From NCBI RefSeq assembly GCF_900156315.1, contig NZ_FTNI01000030.1, positions 62,001 to 126,000 of the forward strand: a stretch of 64,000 nt of DNA, read 5' to 3'. Positions 8,839-18,700 of this stretch are shown one piece after another. Both the position numbers and the translations under genes were made by a program. The notes under the pieces are model-generated. The model had not been told where the DNA came from. It saw only the letters and a program-made list of their open reading frames with translations, and ran no database searches. This DNA is from Microbispora rosea (GTDB lineage Bacteria > Actinomycetota > Actinomycetes > Streptosporangiales > Streptosporangiaceae). Positions within the stretch are counted from its first letter, which is position 1, and each line of letters opens with the position of its first letter.

Positions 8839-8854
8839 ACTCTCCACTGAGAGT
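8839..8854. promoter_or_regulatory. Inverted repeat upstream of the MFS remnant
   Basis: ACTCTC-CACT-GAGAGT is a perfect inverted repeat 11 bp before the start of the broken transporter. A second dyad (CAGCC and GGCTG) lies just upstream at about 8860-8877. Their position fits an operator of a repressor that controlled the transporter and the downstream NmrA-like gene; no such regulator is now adjacent. Confidence 0.35.
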
Positions 8855-9027
8855 TCCGGACAGCCTTTACTGAGGCTGCCGTGCCGGCCGGATGTCCCGA
8901 CGCGCTCGTGAGCGAGCGCTGCACCTTACGATCAAGAAATTACCACGAACCCTACGCAACCGGAGAACCCGGTCGACAGGCAGATCCAACCCGAGCCGCC
9001 CCTGGGGTGAATCCGTGCTTCTCGATG

Positions 9028-10119
9028 TCAGTGACCGCGGTTGGCGGCGCAGCTCCCGGGAGGTGGCGCGGGCAAAGCGATCGGCTGCTGCTGCCGGTAC
9101 TGTTCCAGGTCGATGAGGTTCCCGTTGATCGCGTCGCGCCTCTGAAGTTCCGCCCAGTACACCGGGTCGAGGAAGATCGCGGGGTTCCACAGCGACTGCG
9201 TCAGGTCCGTCAGTTGGCCCAGGTACAGCACAGCGTCGGCCAGCTTTCCCAAGGGGACGCCGCACAGCCGCGGGGCGTCCATGAACTGTCCCGCGTCGGT
9301 GGATTCCAGCCAGGTGCCTGAGCACGGGATCACGGCGCGCCGTGGACAGGTCACCAGGCGGGGATGGCTACCGGCCACGATCACGTAGACGTGCCGGCCG
9401 GTCTGTTCCTCGATCAGCGGGACTCCGTGGTCGGCGTTCTGCCCTGGCTCCGGCGAGTGCATCACGTGCCCGCTGCCGTAGCAGATCAGTGCCCGGCGTT
9501 TCTTGGCGAGCACTTCCCGTTTCACCACTGACGCCATGTGGGCGTCACGTTGGGCGAGAAAGGCATCCACTTGGTCTTGGGTGGTGATACGGGACCAGTC
9601 GATCGGCGGATCCCCGAGCAGCACCCGGATCCTTCGCTCCGCAGGCAGCGTCCAGTTGACGGCGCGGACCGTCCGGAAGAACTGTTCACGGATCGGCTGG
9701 TCGCCGGTGGCCCCGGGCGACTGCGTGGTGTTCCGCCAGACCTGCCGCAACACTTGGTCGTCGACAGCCGCCCCGGCAACGAACCGGTCGACGATCGGCT
9801 GATACAACGCGTTGCCGAACTCGACGACGATGTCGTCGACCACCTGCGGCAACCGCGGATCTGCGAGCAGCATCTGCTGCGCGTCACCGTGTTCCTGCTG
9901 ACCGTGTGACTCACCGATCGCAACGAGCCGGTGGCGCTCGAAGGCCGCGAGCACCGCCTGGTTGAGGTCCCGTGTGGCCGCGTCGGCCCTGCCCGCCGAA
10001 CTGGTCGTCAGCAGTCCGCCGGCCCTGCCCGCCGAACTGGTCGTCGACAGTCCGCCGGCTGCCGTACTGGCACCGGTGAGGGCGAGGAACCTACGCCGCG
10101 TCAACCGTGGATCTCTCAC
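9028..10119 (-). CDS. Tat-exported protein, possibly ChaN/erythromycin-esterase-like fold
   Basis: The protein of 363 residues begins with a twin-arginine signal (RRRFLALTGAST). After a Ser/Gly/Ala linker the mature part contains IGESHGQQEHG near residue 63, a DDIVVEFGNALY segment, and CYGSGHVMHS near residue 225. The pattern of an early Gly-Glu-Ser-His, a central Glu-Phe-Gly and a later Gly-Ser-Gly-His is reminiscent of the ChaN/Tiki and erythromycin-esterase folds, which use such His/Glu residues at a metal or catalytic site. I cannot assign a reaction. The start is GTG at 10119 because AAAGGA lies 6 bp upstream. It is divergent from the two-component system at 10337 and may be one of its targets. 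Confidence 0.75.
   Translation of the reverse strand: MRDPRLTRRRFLALTGASTAAGGLSTTSSAGRAGGLLTTSSAGRADAATRDLNQAVLAAFERHRLVAIGESHGQQEHGDAQQMLLADPRLPQVVDDIVVEFGNALYQPIVDRFVAGAAVDDQVLRQVWRNTTQSPGATGDQPIREQFFRTVRAVNWTLPAERRIRVLLGDPPIDWSRITTQDQVDAFLAQRDAHMASVVKREVLAKKRRALICYGSGHVMHSPEPGQNADHGVPLIEEQTGRHVYVIVAGSHPRLVTCPRRAVIPCSGTWLESTDAGQFMDAPRLCGVPLGKLADAVLYLGQLTDLTQSLWNPAIFLDPVYWAELQRRDAINGNLIDLEQYRQQQPIALPAPPPGSCAANRGH
9984..10055. repeat. Tandem 36-bp repeat inside the signal-peptide linker
   Basis: Two copies of a 36-bp unit (9984-10019 and 10020-10055) differ at only two adjacent positions. In the minus-strand protein they encode two copies of a 12-residue unit containing TTSSAGRA. The repeat lies just after the Tat signal, where length variation would be tolerated. 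Confidence 0.85.
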
Positions 10120-10220
10120 GTCTGGTCCTTTCCGAATGGCGATTTCGCTCGTGTGACGGGCACCGTGCTCACGGGTCGTGTCTCTCGTGGACGCCTTTCC
10201 GGGATGGTTGTACGGCACGG

Positions 10221-10265
10221 CCGGTGTCGGCCGGGTGTCAGCGGCTGACACCCGCCCGACACCGG
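10221..10265. promoter_or_regulatory. 45-bp palindrome with 11-bp-phased half-sites
   Basis: The segment folds on itself around position 10243 with 21 of 22 base pairs matched. Each arm contains two GGTGTC elements (10223 and 10234 starts) exactly 11 bp apart, mirrored as GACACC at 10247 and 10258. Direct repeats at one helical turn are the typical binding pattern of OmpR/PhoB-type regulators, and such a regulator gene starts 72 bp downstream. The element sits between divergent genes, so it is a candidate autoregulatory and target operator rather than a terminator. Confidence 0.65.
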
Positions 10266-10336
10266 ATCCCTGACATCGTGAGCAGTGCGGTCGCGGCCTG
10301 CCGAACGCGGCACCACCAACGAGAAGGAGGACGGTC

Positions 10337-11002
10337 GTGCGAGTTCTGGTCGTCGAAGACTTCGAGGTTCTGGCGAGGGCGATCGGGACCGGATTGCGCC
10401 GCGAGGGCATGGCGGTGGACGTCGTTCTCGACGGCGACGACGCTCTGGCCCACCTGGCCGGCACCCGATACGACGTGGTGGTGCTGGACCGCGACCTGCC
10501 CGGCACACCCGGCGACGACGTGTGCCGTGACATCGCCGCCGGTGGCGCCGGGTCGCGGGTGCTGATGCTCACCGCCGCAGGCACCGTGCGAGACAGGGTC
10601 GAGGGCCTGGGTTTGGGCGCCGACGACTACCTGCCCAAGCCGTTCGACTTCACCGAGCTCGTGGCCCGCGTGCGCGCGCTGGGACGCCGCTCGGCGCCCG
10701 CCGTGCCTCCGGTCCTCCAGGCAGAAGATCTGACCCTGGACCCGAGCCGGCGGGTGGCCTTTCGTGGCGGACGGCGCTTGGAGCTCACCCCGAAGGAGTT
10801 CGCCCTGTTGGAATGCCTGCTCGCTGCCGGTGACCGGGTTGTGTCCACGGAGCAGTTGCTGGAACGGGTCTGGGACGAGGCCGCCAACCCGTTCACCACG
10901 GCCGTAAAGACGACGGTGCGCCGGTTGCGGGCCAAACTCGGCGAACCGCCGGTGATCGAAACCGTCCGTGAGGGCGGCTACCGGATCGGAGTCCCGCGAT
11001 GA
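10337..11002 (+). CDS. OmpR-family response regulator
   Basis: This 221-residue regulator has an N-terminal receiver domain with acidic pocket Glu7/Asp8, phospho-acceptor Asp51 in VVVLDRDLPG and the conserved Lys in LPKPFDF near residue 101. The C-terminal winged helix includes LTPKEFALLECLLA and TTVRRLRAKLG, the DNA-recognition region. It starts with GTG at 10337 after GAAGGAGG. The downstream histidine kinase overlaps it by 4 bp (ATGA), so the two are translationally coupled. The upstream palindrome with 11-bp-phased repeats suggests self-control and control of the divergent Tat-exported protein. Confidence 0.95.
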   Translation: MRVLVVEDFEVLARAIGTGLRREGMAVDVVLDGDDALAHLAGTRYDVVVLDRDLPGTPGDDVCRDIAAGGAGSRVLMLTAAGTVRDRVEGLGLGADDYLPKPFDFTELVARVRALGRRSAPAVPPVLQAEDLTLDPSRRVAFRGGRRLELTPKEFALLECLLAAGDRVVSTEQLLERVWDEAANPFTTAVKTTVRRLRAKLGEPPVIETVREGGYRIGVPR

Positions 11003-12105
11003 ATCCCGCATTGGACCCAACGGTGACCGGCCCCGCCCGGCACCACCTGCGCCGGCCGTCCCTACGCGCGCAGCTCACGACGCTGTACGCCGGCCTGGTT
11101 CTGGCCGTCGTCGTCCCGATGCTGCTGCTCGCCGGCTTCCTCTTCGGGAGAGACCGGATCCGCGTCCGGGCCGGGGACGCCGTCCCTCCGCCCGACACGG
11201 CCACCCAGCAGGTCGATGCCGCGCTCGCGATCACCGCGATCACCGTCGTGGTCCTCACCGTGCCGATCGCGTGGTGGCTGGCCGGGCGCTTCCTCCGCCC
11301 GCTGCGCGCCATGACCGTGACCGCCCAGGAGATTTCAGCCACCAACCTCAACCGGCGGCTCGGCCTGCGCGGCCCGGACGACGAGCTGACCAAGCTGGGG
11401 CGCACCCTCGACGACCTGTTCGAGCGGTTGGACTCCTCGTTCGCGGCGCAGCGCCACTTCGTGGCCAACGCCTCGCATGAGCTGCGCACCCCGCTGGCCG
11501 GTCAGCGCACCGTACTCCAGGTCGCGCTCGCCGACCCCGACGCGAGCGAGGCCAGCCTGCGAGCCGCGTGCGAGGAAGCACTCGGTCTCGGCGAACGGCA
11601 GGAACGGTTGATCGACGCCCTGCTCACGCTGGCGGAAGGACAGAAGGGCATCGAGCACTGGGAAGTGGTCGACTTGGCTGACGTCACCAAGGGGCTGCTG
11701 CTGTCGCGCCGTGCGGAGGCCGTCCGGCGAACCATCACGGTCCAGGCGTCGCTGGATCCAGCACCGATCAGCGGTGACCCCGACCTGCTCGCGAGCATGA
11801 TCGGCAACCTGGTCGACAACGCACTCCACCACAACGTTCCCGACGGACACGTCACCATCGCCACCGAACTCACGAATGGCTGCGCCCGCCTATCGGTCGG
11901 CAACACCGGCCCGGCGATCCGATCGCAGGACCTACGCCGGCTTTTCCAACCGTTCCAGCGACTCGGTACCCAACGAACCCACACCGCCGACGGCCACGGA
12001 CTGGGCCTGGTCATCGTGCAGGCCGTCGCCGAAGCACACGGCGCGCAGCTGACGGCCCATCCCCGCCCCGGGGGCGGCTTGGACGTGACAATACTGTTCG
12101 GCTGA
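10999..12105 (+). CDS. Sensor histidine kinase
   Basis: The 368-residue kinase has two membrane helices (about residues 30-52 and 76-96) enclosing a short extracytoplasmic loop of about 25 residues, followed by a HAMP segment. The phospho-accepting His lies in FVANASHELRTPLAGQ near residue 159. The ATPase domain shows the N box NLVDNALHHN and the G box DGHGLGLVIVQ. The small sensor loop suggests it senses a membrane signal or ion rather than a large ligand. It is the cognate partner of the overlapping response regulator. Confidence 0.95.
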   Translation: MNPALDPTVTGPARHHLRRPSLRAQLTTLYAGLVLAVVVPMLLLAGFLFGRDRIRVRAGDAVPPPDTATQQVDAALAITAITVVVLTVPIAWWLAGRFLRPLRAMTVTAQEISATNLNRRLGLRGPDDELTKLGRTLDDLFERLDSSFAAQRHFVANASHELRTPLAGQRTVLQVALADPDASEASLRAACEEALGLGERQERLIDALLTLAEGQKGIEHWEVVDLADVTKGLLLSRRAEAVRRTITVQASLDPAPISGDPDLLASMIGNLVDNALHHNVPDGHVTIATELTNGCARLSVGNTGPAIRSQDLRRLFQPFQRLGTQRTHTADGHGLGLVIVQAVAEAHGAQLTAHPRPGGGLDVTILFG

Positions 12106-12200
12106 GTCCACCCGGCCGGCGCCTCCTGCCCCTCACCGCCGGGGACGACGCGCTGCCGCCCGGCCCGCGGTTCCCGGGGGCCACCTGCTGACCGGCAGGC

Positions 12201-12803
12201 TCAGTCGCCGTCGCGGACCTTGTCGTACAGCAGGCACAGCGCCCCGCTCGCGGCCTGCGCGACGGAGACGGGCCGCCAGCCGGTGGCGGGAAGGCCGTCG
12301 GCGAACAGCCGGGGCCCGTCGCCGACCAGCTCGGGCGCGAGCGTGATGCTCAGCCGGTCGAGCTCTCCGGCCCGCAGCAGGGCCTGGATGACGCTGGTGC
12401 TGGCCAGCACGATGATGTCGCCGCCGTCCTGCTGCCGCAGCTCCTTCACGACCTCGGCGGGACCGGCGGCGACGATGCGGGAGTTCTGCCACGCGGTCTC
12501 GGTGAGCGTGGTGGAGAAGACGACCTTCTCCACGGTGTTCAGCCACTGGGCGAAGGCCCGGTCACGGGGGTCGGCCGACTCGTCCTCGGCCACCGCGGGC
12601 CAGAAGCCACCGAAGCCCTGGTAGTTCTTGCGGCCCAGCAGCGCGGTGGTGGCCCCGGAGGTGACCTTCACCATGTGGTCGCGGGCGCCGTCGCTGACGG
12701 CGTGGGGGACGATCCAGCCCATGTCGTACTCGCCGCCGGGGCCGTGGATCCGGCCGTCGAGGGAGAGGGTGATGTTGCCGATAACGGTGCGGTTCGTTGT
12801 CAT
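12201..12803 (-). CDS. Dihydrofolate-reductase-like protein (RibD C-terminal family)
   Basis: This 200-residue cytosolic reductase begins with NITLSLDGRIHGPGG, the N-terminal strand and Asp-Gly loop of the RibD C-terminal/DHFR-like family, followed by LLGRKNYQGF and a late segment (LVGDGPRLF) typical of the NADPH-binding half. Such proteins in actinomycetes are generally annotated only by fold and are not essential folate enzymes. It is divergent from the LuxR-type regulator, with 42 bp between the starts, so the two may share control. Confidence 0.88.
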   Translation of the reverse strand: MTTNRTVIGNITLSLDGRIHGPGGEYDMGWIVPHAVSDGARDHMVKVTSGATTALLGRKNYQGFGGFWPAVAEDESADPRDRAFAQWLNTVEKVVFSTTLTETAWQNSRIVAAGPAEVVKELRQQDGGDIIVLASTSVIQALLRAGELDRLSITLAPELVGDGPRLFADGLPATGWRPVSVAQAASGALCLLYDKVRDGD

Positions 12804-12836
12804 GAGGCGAGTCTTGCCGGGGCGGCAGTGGCTAAC

Positions 12837-12854
12837 ATCGGCCAGATGGCCGAT
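12837..12854. promoter_or_regulatory. Palindrome overlapping the regulator start codon
   Basis: ATCGGCCA-GA-TGGCCGAT is a perfect inverted repeat with 8-bp arms. It covers the ATG at 12846 and lies 34 bp from the divergent DHFR-like gene. It could be an operator for a third protein or for the regulator itself. If the true start is the in-frame ATG at 12855, the palindrome would lie just upstream of translation. Confidence 0.5.
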
Positions 12855-15491
12855 ATGCCAGATGCGGGCCTGGCCGACAACGGCGCTCCGCCGCCGGAGC
12901 TGACCTCGTTCGCCGGCCGCCGGGCCGAGTTGCACATGATCGGGCAGGCCCTGGGCGAGGCCCGGCTGGTCACCCTGACCGGCGCGGGAGGCTGCGGCAA
13001 GACCCGGCTGGCGGCCCGGCTCGCCGGGCGGCCGGCGCGTCCGCCGCGCGACGGCGTGTGGTGGGTGGATCTCGCGCAGGAGACCGACCCGGCGGCGGTG
13101 CCGCGCCTCGTCGCGACGGTCCTGCGGGTGCTCCTGGCCGGCGACTCGGACGAGACCGCCGCCCTGTCCAGGCAGCTGCGCGAGCGGGAGCTGCTCCTGG
13201 TGCTGGACAACTGCGAGCACCTGCTGGACGGCGTCGCCGGCGTGGTCGCGGGCCTGCTGCGCCACTGCCCGCACGTCACCGTCCTGGCGACCAGCCGGGA
13301 GCCGCTCGGCCTGCCCGGCGAGATGGTCTGGCGGGTCCCGCCCCTGGACGCGAACGACGCGGTCGCCCTCTTCCTCGATCGGGGCCACGACGTGCCGCGC
13401 ACCGAGGAGGCGCTGACCGCGGTGCGCGACATCTGCGCCCGGCTCGACGGCATCCCTCTCGCGCTGGAGCTGGCCGCCGCCTGGACCGGCACGCTGACGC
13501 CTCAGGAGATCGGCGCCGAGCTGGACGACCGGTTCTCGATCCTGGTCGCCGGCCACCAGGGGGCTCCGCCGCGGCACCGTACGCTGGCGGCGTCCATGGC
13601 CTGGAGCCACGACCTGCTTCAGGAGCGCGACCAGGTGCTGTTCCGCCGGCTGGGCGTGTTCGAGCCGGGCTTCACCCTCGCCGTCGCCGAGGGCGTGCTG
13701 GACGGCCATGGCCGTGTGGAGTTGCTCACGGGCCTGCGCCGGCTGATCGACAAGTCGCTGCTGCTGGCCGAGACCCGCATGGGCGTCACCCGCTACCGGA
13801 TGCTGTCCTCGGTCAGGCGGTACGCGTGGGAGCGGCTCGCCGAGGCGGGTGAGCTGACCGCCGTACGCGACCGCCACCTGGCCGTCTTCCTGGCCCTGGT
13901 CCGGGAGGCCGCCCCGCTGCTGGACAGCGACAAGGACACCTGGCGGGCCACGATGCGCGAGGAGTATCCCAACCTGCGCGCGGCGCTCGAATGGGGTCTG
14001 TCCGGCGACCGCCCGGATCAGGCTCGCCGCCTGGCGGCCGGGCTGGCCTGGCTGTGGCACCTGGAAGGCCGGCTCGGGGAGGGCCTGGGACTGCTCCGGC
14101 TGGCGGCCGAGCGGGGCGCCGGCGAGCACAGCGCGCTGCAGGCCCGGGTCCTCACCGGTCTCGCGCTCGTCGCCGACACTACGCACCCGGCCGGGCTGGA
14201 GTTCGACGCGGCCGACGCCGCCCGTGCCATGGCGCTCGACCACGGCGATCTGCGCACCGCCTGCCTGGCGGGGTCTCTCAGCGCCATCGGCTTGCTGCTC
14301 ACCTCTCCTGACGAGGCGCGGGTGCGGGCCGCCGCCGTCCACGAGGAGGCCGTCGCGGCCGGCGACGCCTTCGTCGCCGACGCCGCTCAGGTCCTGGTCG
14401 GCCTGGTCCACCACATGAGGGAGGAGCATCGCCAGGCGCTGGCGGAGCTGGAGACGCCGGTCCGCGGCCTGCTGCGGCGGGGCGACCGCGGCGTGGCGGC
14501 GCTGGCGCTCGGCCTGATGGCCCTCGGCAACGCCTGTCTCGGCGAGCTGCACCGGGCCAGAGCACTGGCGGAGCAGGCGGTCGAGGTCGCCGCCCCTCTC
14601 GCCGACTACCACCGTGCCGGCACGGCGCGCGCCGTCCTCGCCGGTGTGTGCCATCTGCAAGGCGACGACAAGGCCGCCGAGCTCGCCCTTGACCCGGTCA
14701 TCCGGCTGGTGGACCAGGCGCCCTCGGCTCCCTTCGTGCCGAGGCTCGCGTTGACGATCGGGCGGCTCTGCCTGAGCAGGCGCGAACCGGTGCGGGCGGC
14801 CGAATGGTTCAGGAGCGAGACGGCCTGGCGCGGCGGCGAGCAGCCGGACGAGCTGCTGACCCCGGAGACCCGCATCGCCCTGGCGGCGGCGCTGCGGCAG
14901 GGCGGCGACCCGGAGGGCGCGGCCCGCGCCTGCGCGGCCGGCCTCGATGCCGCCGAGGCTCTGGGGATGCCGCGCCTGATCGCCGAAGCTCTGGAGCAGC
15001 AGGCGTTCCTCGACGAGGCGCGCGCCGTCGCTCTGCATCTGGAGGCCCTGCGCCTGCGCGCCGCCAACGGCCTCCGCCTGGCCTGCGTGGACAGTCTCGA
15101 GGCCCTGGCAGCGCTGGCCGACGCCACCACCGGCGCCCGGATCATGGGCGCGTGCGATCGGGCCAGGGAGGAGCTCGGCTACCCCCGGCCGCATCGGCCG
15201 AGCGTCCCGTCCGATCCGGAGGGCCGCCGGATGGAGCTGGAGGAGGCCATCGCCTTCACCCGCCGCGCGCACGGCGGACGCCGCCGTCCCGCCTCCGGCT
15301 GGGCCAGCCTCACCCCCGCGGAGCAGGAGGTCGTACGGCTGGCCGTGGCGGGCCTGTCCAACCCCGAAATCGGTGACCGGCTGTTCATGAGCCGCAGCAC
15401 GGTCAAGACCCATCTGGCGCACGTGTACGCGAAGCTCGGCGTGGCGAACCGCACCGAGCTGGCGGCGCTGCGCCGCGAACACGACCACTGA
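12846..15491 (+). CDS. LuxR-family regulator with NB-ARC ATPase and TPR region
   Basis: The protein of 881 residues has an N-terminal STAND ATPase with Walker A LTGAGGCGKTRLAARL near residue 35 and Walker B LLLVLDNCEHLL near 118, a helical middle region of TPR-like repeats (about 340-760) and a C-terminal LuxR helix-turn-helix ending with STVKTHLAHVYAKLGVANRTELAAL. Such regulators switch on ATP and an inducer. The start is uncertain: ATG 12846 and ATG 12855 are in frame and neither has a clear ribosome binding site, and GTG 12828 is also possible. Its adjacency to the DHFR-like gene makes that gene the most likely target. Confidence 0.9.
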   Translation: MADMPDAGLADNGAPPPELTSFAGRRAELHMIGQALGEARLVTLTGAGGCGKTRLAARLAGRPARPPRDGVWWVDLAQETDPAAVPRLVATVLRVLLAGDSDETAALSRQLRERELLLVLDNCEHLLDGVAGVVAGLLRHCPHVTVLATSREPLGLPGEMVWRVPPLDANDAVALFLDRGHDVPRTEEALTAVRDICARLDGIPLALELAAAWTGTLTPQEIGAELDDRFSILVAGHQGAPPRHRTLAASMAWSHDLLQERDQVLFRRLGVFEPGFTLAVAEGVLDGHGRVELLTGLRRLIDKSLLLAETRMGVTRYRMLSSVRRYAWERLAEAGELTAVRDRHLAVFLALVREAAPLLDSDKDTWRATMREEYPNLRAALEWGLSGDRPDQARRLAAGLAWLWHLEGRLGEGLGLLRLAAERGAGEHSALQARVLTGLALVADTTHPAGLEFDAADAARAMALDHGDLRTACLAGSLSAIGLLLTSPDEARVRAAAVHEEAVAAGDAFVADAAQVLVGLVHHMREEHRQALAELETPVRGLLRRGDRGVAALALGLMALGNACLGELHRARALAEQAVEVAAPLADYHRAGTARAVLAGVCHLQGDDKAAELALDPVIRLVDQAPSAPFVPRLALTIGRLCLSRREPVRAAEWFRSETAWRGGEQPDELLTPETRIALAAALRQGGDPEGAARACAAGLDAAEALGMPRLIAEALEQQAFLDEARAVALHLEALRLRAANGLRLACVDSLEALAALADATTGARIMGACDRAREELGYPRPHRPSVPSDPEGRRMELEEAIAFTRRAHGGRRRPASGWASLTPAEQEVVRLAVAGLSNPEIGDRLFMSRSTVKTHLAHVYAKLGVANRTELAALRREHDH

Positions 15492-15504
15492 GACACCGGC
15501 CGGC

Positions 15505-15529
15505 GGCCCGCGACGCGGACACGCGGGCC
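15505..15529 (+). terminator. Hairpin after the LuxR-type regulator
   Basis: GGCCCGCG and CGCGGGCC form an 8-bp perfect stem around a 9-nt loop, 14 bp after the stop codon. No T tract follows, as is common for actinomycete terminators. Confidence 0.5.
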
Positions 15530-15793
15530 GGCCGGGCCGCCGCGCGCCCCGTCACTCATCGTGAGTGCCTGCTCTCCATAGCACGACATCCATCGCGGAG
15601 GTCTGGCACACCGACGCACATCGCGTGCTTCGCAGTGTCAACTTGTCTGACTTACCGACCTAATATCACTTATTTTCCCTTTATGTGGAGAACATGACTT
15701 AACTCCTCAATGGGCGAAAAGATTTCGTTGACAGGCGGTTACGGTAAACGTTTAATGTGGGCGATCTTGCGGATTTCGTACGGGAGATAACCC
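15530..15793. other. AT-rich intergenic region upstream of the LamG gene
   Basis: No gene is supported here. From about 15630 to 15760 the sequence is much richer in A and T than its surroundings and carries the promoter described separately. The contrast with the flanking DNA may mark a strong promoter, a curved region, or an old junction with imported DNA. Confidence 0.6.
15728..15756 (+). promoter_or_regulatory. Sigma-70-like promoter of the LamG/RHS locus
   Basis: TTGACA at 15728-15733 and TTTAAT at 15751-15756 are separated by exactly 17 bp. The predicted transcript would start about 30 bp before the LamG start codon at 15794. It is one of the best consensus matches in the window and suggests vegetative, housekeeping-sigma expression of the secreted proteins. 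Confidence 0.75.
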
Positions 15794-18700
15794 ATGTTTA
15801 GGCTTCCCGGACTGCGGAGTTGGCGTGCGCTCACTGCCGTGGTCGTGGCGGGTGTACTGGTGGGAACCGGGGCACCCCCGGCCGCGATGGCGGCACAGGA
15901 AGGTCGGACGGGATCCGACACGGGCCTGCTGGACGGCTGGCAGCAGGCACTGAAGCGCGCGGCCGAGATCCGGGAACCGGTCGAGGTGACCGACGCTCGG
16001 ACCGAGTTCACCACCACATATGCCAATCCGGACGGCGAGTCGTTCCGGCTTGAGCAGTCCACCGCCCCCGTCCGGGTCAAGGGAGCGGACGGGGCGTGGG
16101 TGTCACCCGACGCGACGCTGGAGCGGCGCGCCGACGGAAGCGTGGGGCCGGTCGCGGCCGCCGTGGGCGTCTCCTTCTCCGGAGGCGGCGACGGCGGGAA
16201 CCTCGTCACCATGAACCGCGACGGCCGGACCCTCGCGCTGGGCTGGCCGGGAACCCTGCCGGAGCCGGTGCTGGACGGCCCGAACGCCACCTACCCGGAC
16301 GTGCTGCCGGACGTCGACCTCAGGATGACCGCGACGACCGAGGGCTTCCGGCAGGTTCTGATCGTCAAGACTCCGCAGGCCGCGGACAACCCCGCGCTCG
16401 CGAAGATCCGGTACGCCGTGAAGTCGTCCGGGCTCAAGGTGGAGCAGACCGCGGACGGCGGCATGTCCGCGACCGACGGCAACGCCACCGAGGTCTTCAC
16501 CTCGCCCCCCGCCGCGATGTGGGACTCCACCGGGGACCCCGCGGCAGGGCAGCCCGGAACGGCCGGCGCCCCCGCCGCGCCGTCCTCCTCGGCCCCGTCC
16601 TCCCCGGCCCCGTCGGCCGCCTCCACCTCGTCCGCGAAGGGCGGCGCTCCCCAGGGCGCGCCCGCGGACGGCTCGCCGGAGCCGGCGTCACCCCCTTCGG
16701 AAGGTTCTCCGGCCGAGGGGCAGGCCGCCGACGGTCCCGCTCCCGGAGCGGGGCACGCCGAGCTGCCGATCGAGGTCGGCAAGGACACGCTCACCCTCGT
16801 GCCCGACGCCGGCCTGCTGCGCCAGAAGGACGAGTCGGCCTATCCCGTCTACATCGACCCGACCGTGACCTGGGGGGAGACCGACCGGACGCTGCTGCGC
16901 TCGGACGGCTACAAGTCGTACAACTGGGGCAACGGCAGCAACAACCAGGGCGAGGGCGTCGGCCACTGCGGCACCTGGAACGGCTACTACTGCGGGCCCG
17001 GATACACCCAGCGGCTGTACTTCCAGTTCTCCCCCGCGAGCCTCAAGGGCAAGCAGGTGCTGAGCGCGGCGTTCCGCGTCACCGAGCCCTGGGCGTTCCA
17101 GTGCAGCCCCCGCTGGGTGGACCTCGTCCGTACGAACAACTTCACCTCGTCCACCACCTGGTCGGGCCGCCCCAAGGAGCTCGACTGGATGGTGGACCGC
17201 AACGTGTCGGCCGGCCGCGGCTCGGCGTGCGATCCCGACGAGCCGGCCGCGCCGATCGAGTTCAAGGACAACCCCGACGAGACGAACGAGAACCTGACCC
17301 CGACCGTGAAGGACTTCGCGGCGGGCAAGTTCTCCAAGCTCACGCTGGAGCTGCGCGCGCACGACGAGGGCGACACCTCCGCCTGGAAGCGGTTCAGGAA
17401 CGACGCCGTGCTCGTCGTCGACTACGTGGGCATGCCCGGGGTGCCGACCGGGGTCGGCCTCGTCACCGGCTCGGGCACCGTCTGCGAGACCAAGGAGTCG
17501 GCGCCCGCGGTCGTCTCCGACCCCACCCCCACCATGGCGAACACGCCCCAGACCCTCGCGGGCGGCGAGTCCGGCGCGATGCTGCGGGGCGCGTTCTACG
17601 TGCAGAAGAAGAACGCCGACGGCACCTGGACGCAGGCCTTCTCCACCATCGAGCGGCCGACGACCGGACACGTGGGCGACAACGTCAAGGTGACCGCCGA
17701 CGCCCCGACGCTGTCGGAGGGCGTGCTCTACCGCTACGACTCGTGGACGCGCTCCTACTACAGCAACTACACCAAGTGGCTGGCCGGGACCAGCAGCTAC
17801 CTGAGCGCCGGCTGGTGCTACTTCAAGGTCGACCCGACCGCGCCCAAGGCGCCGGTGGTCACGCTCGGCGCGCCGTACACCGCCTGCACCGCCACGAGCT
17901 GCGCACCGGCCGGCGGTCCGGGGCAGAGCACGACCGTCTCCTTCGGCCCGGCGTCCGGCGACGCCAACAACGTCGCCTACCAGTACCGCGCGTCCACGAG
18001 CTCGACCTGGTCGTCCGACGTCACGGGCGCCACGGCGAAAGCAGTGATCACTCCCCCGGCCGCCGGGACGTACAGCCTGTACGTGCGGGCCAAGGACAAC
18101 GTCGGCAGATACGGCGCGACCACGGTCGTCGACTTCCTGGTCGCCGCGGGCGCGGGCCCGGTCGGCAGGTGGCACTTCGACGAGGGCTCCGGCGTCGCCG
18201 TCGACCGGGGCAGCGGGCATCACGACGCCACGCTCTCCGGCGGCGCCGTACGGGACGCCCGGGGACGCCGCGGCGAGGTCTGGTACGACGACGCCGGCAC
18301 GGCACTGGACACCCCGAAGGTCGACCAGGGGTTGGGCCTGAACGGCACGTCGGCGTACGCCGCGACGTCCGGGCCCGTCCTGGAGACCCGGTCGGCCTAC
18401 ACGGTCTCCGCCTGGGTGCGGCTGGACAAGGTGAGCGACGACGGCATCGTGCTGTCGCAGGACGGCTCGGGCGGCTACAGCCCCTTCCTGCTCTGGCACG
18501 AGAAGGACTACGGCGCCTTCTGCTTCGGTGTGAAGGAGAAGGACGAGGCGACGGGCAAGGCCTACTTCGGGGTCTGCGGCAAGAACGGCACGTCCAGGGC
18601 GAACGTCTGGACCCACCTGGCCGGCACCTACGACCCGGCGACGCAGAAGCTCAGCTTCTACGTCAACGGCGTGCCGCAGGGCACCGCGACCGTCTCCGGC

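Noticed and set aside
10221-10265. Palindrome considered as a terminator
   Set aside because: It lies between two divergent starts, where no transcript ends, and contains phased half-sites.
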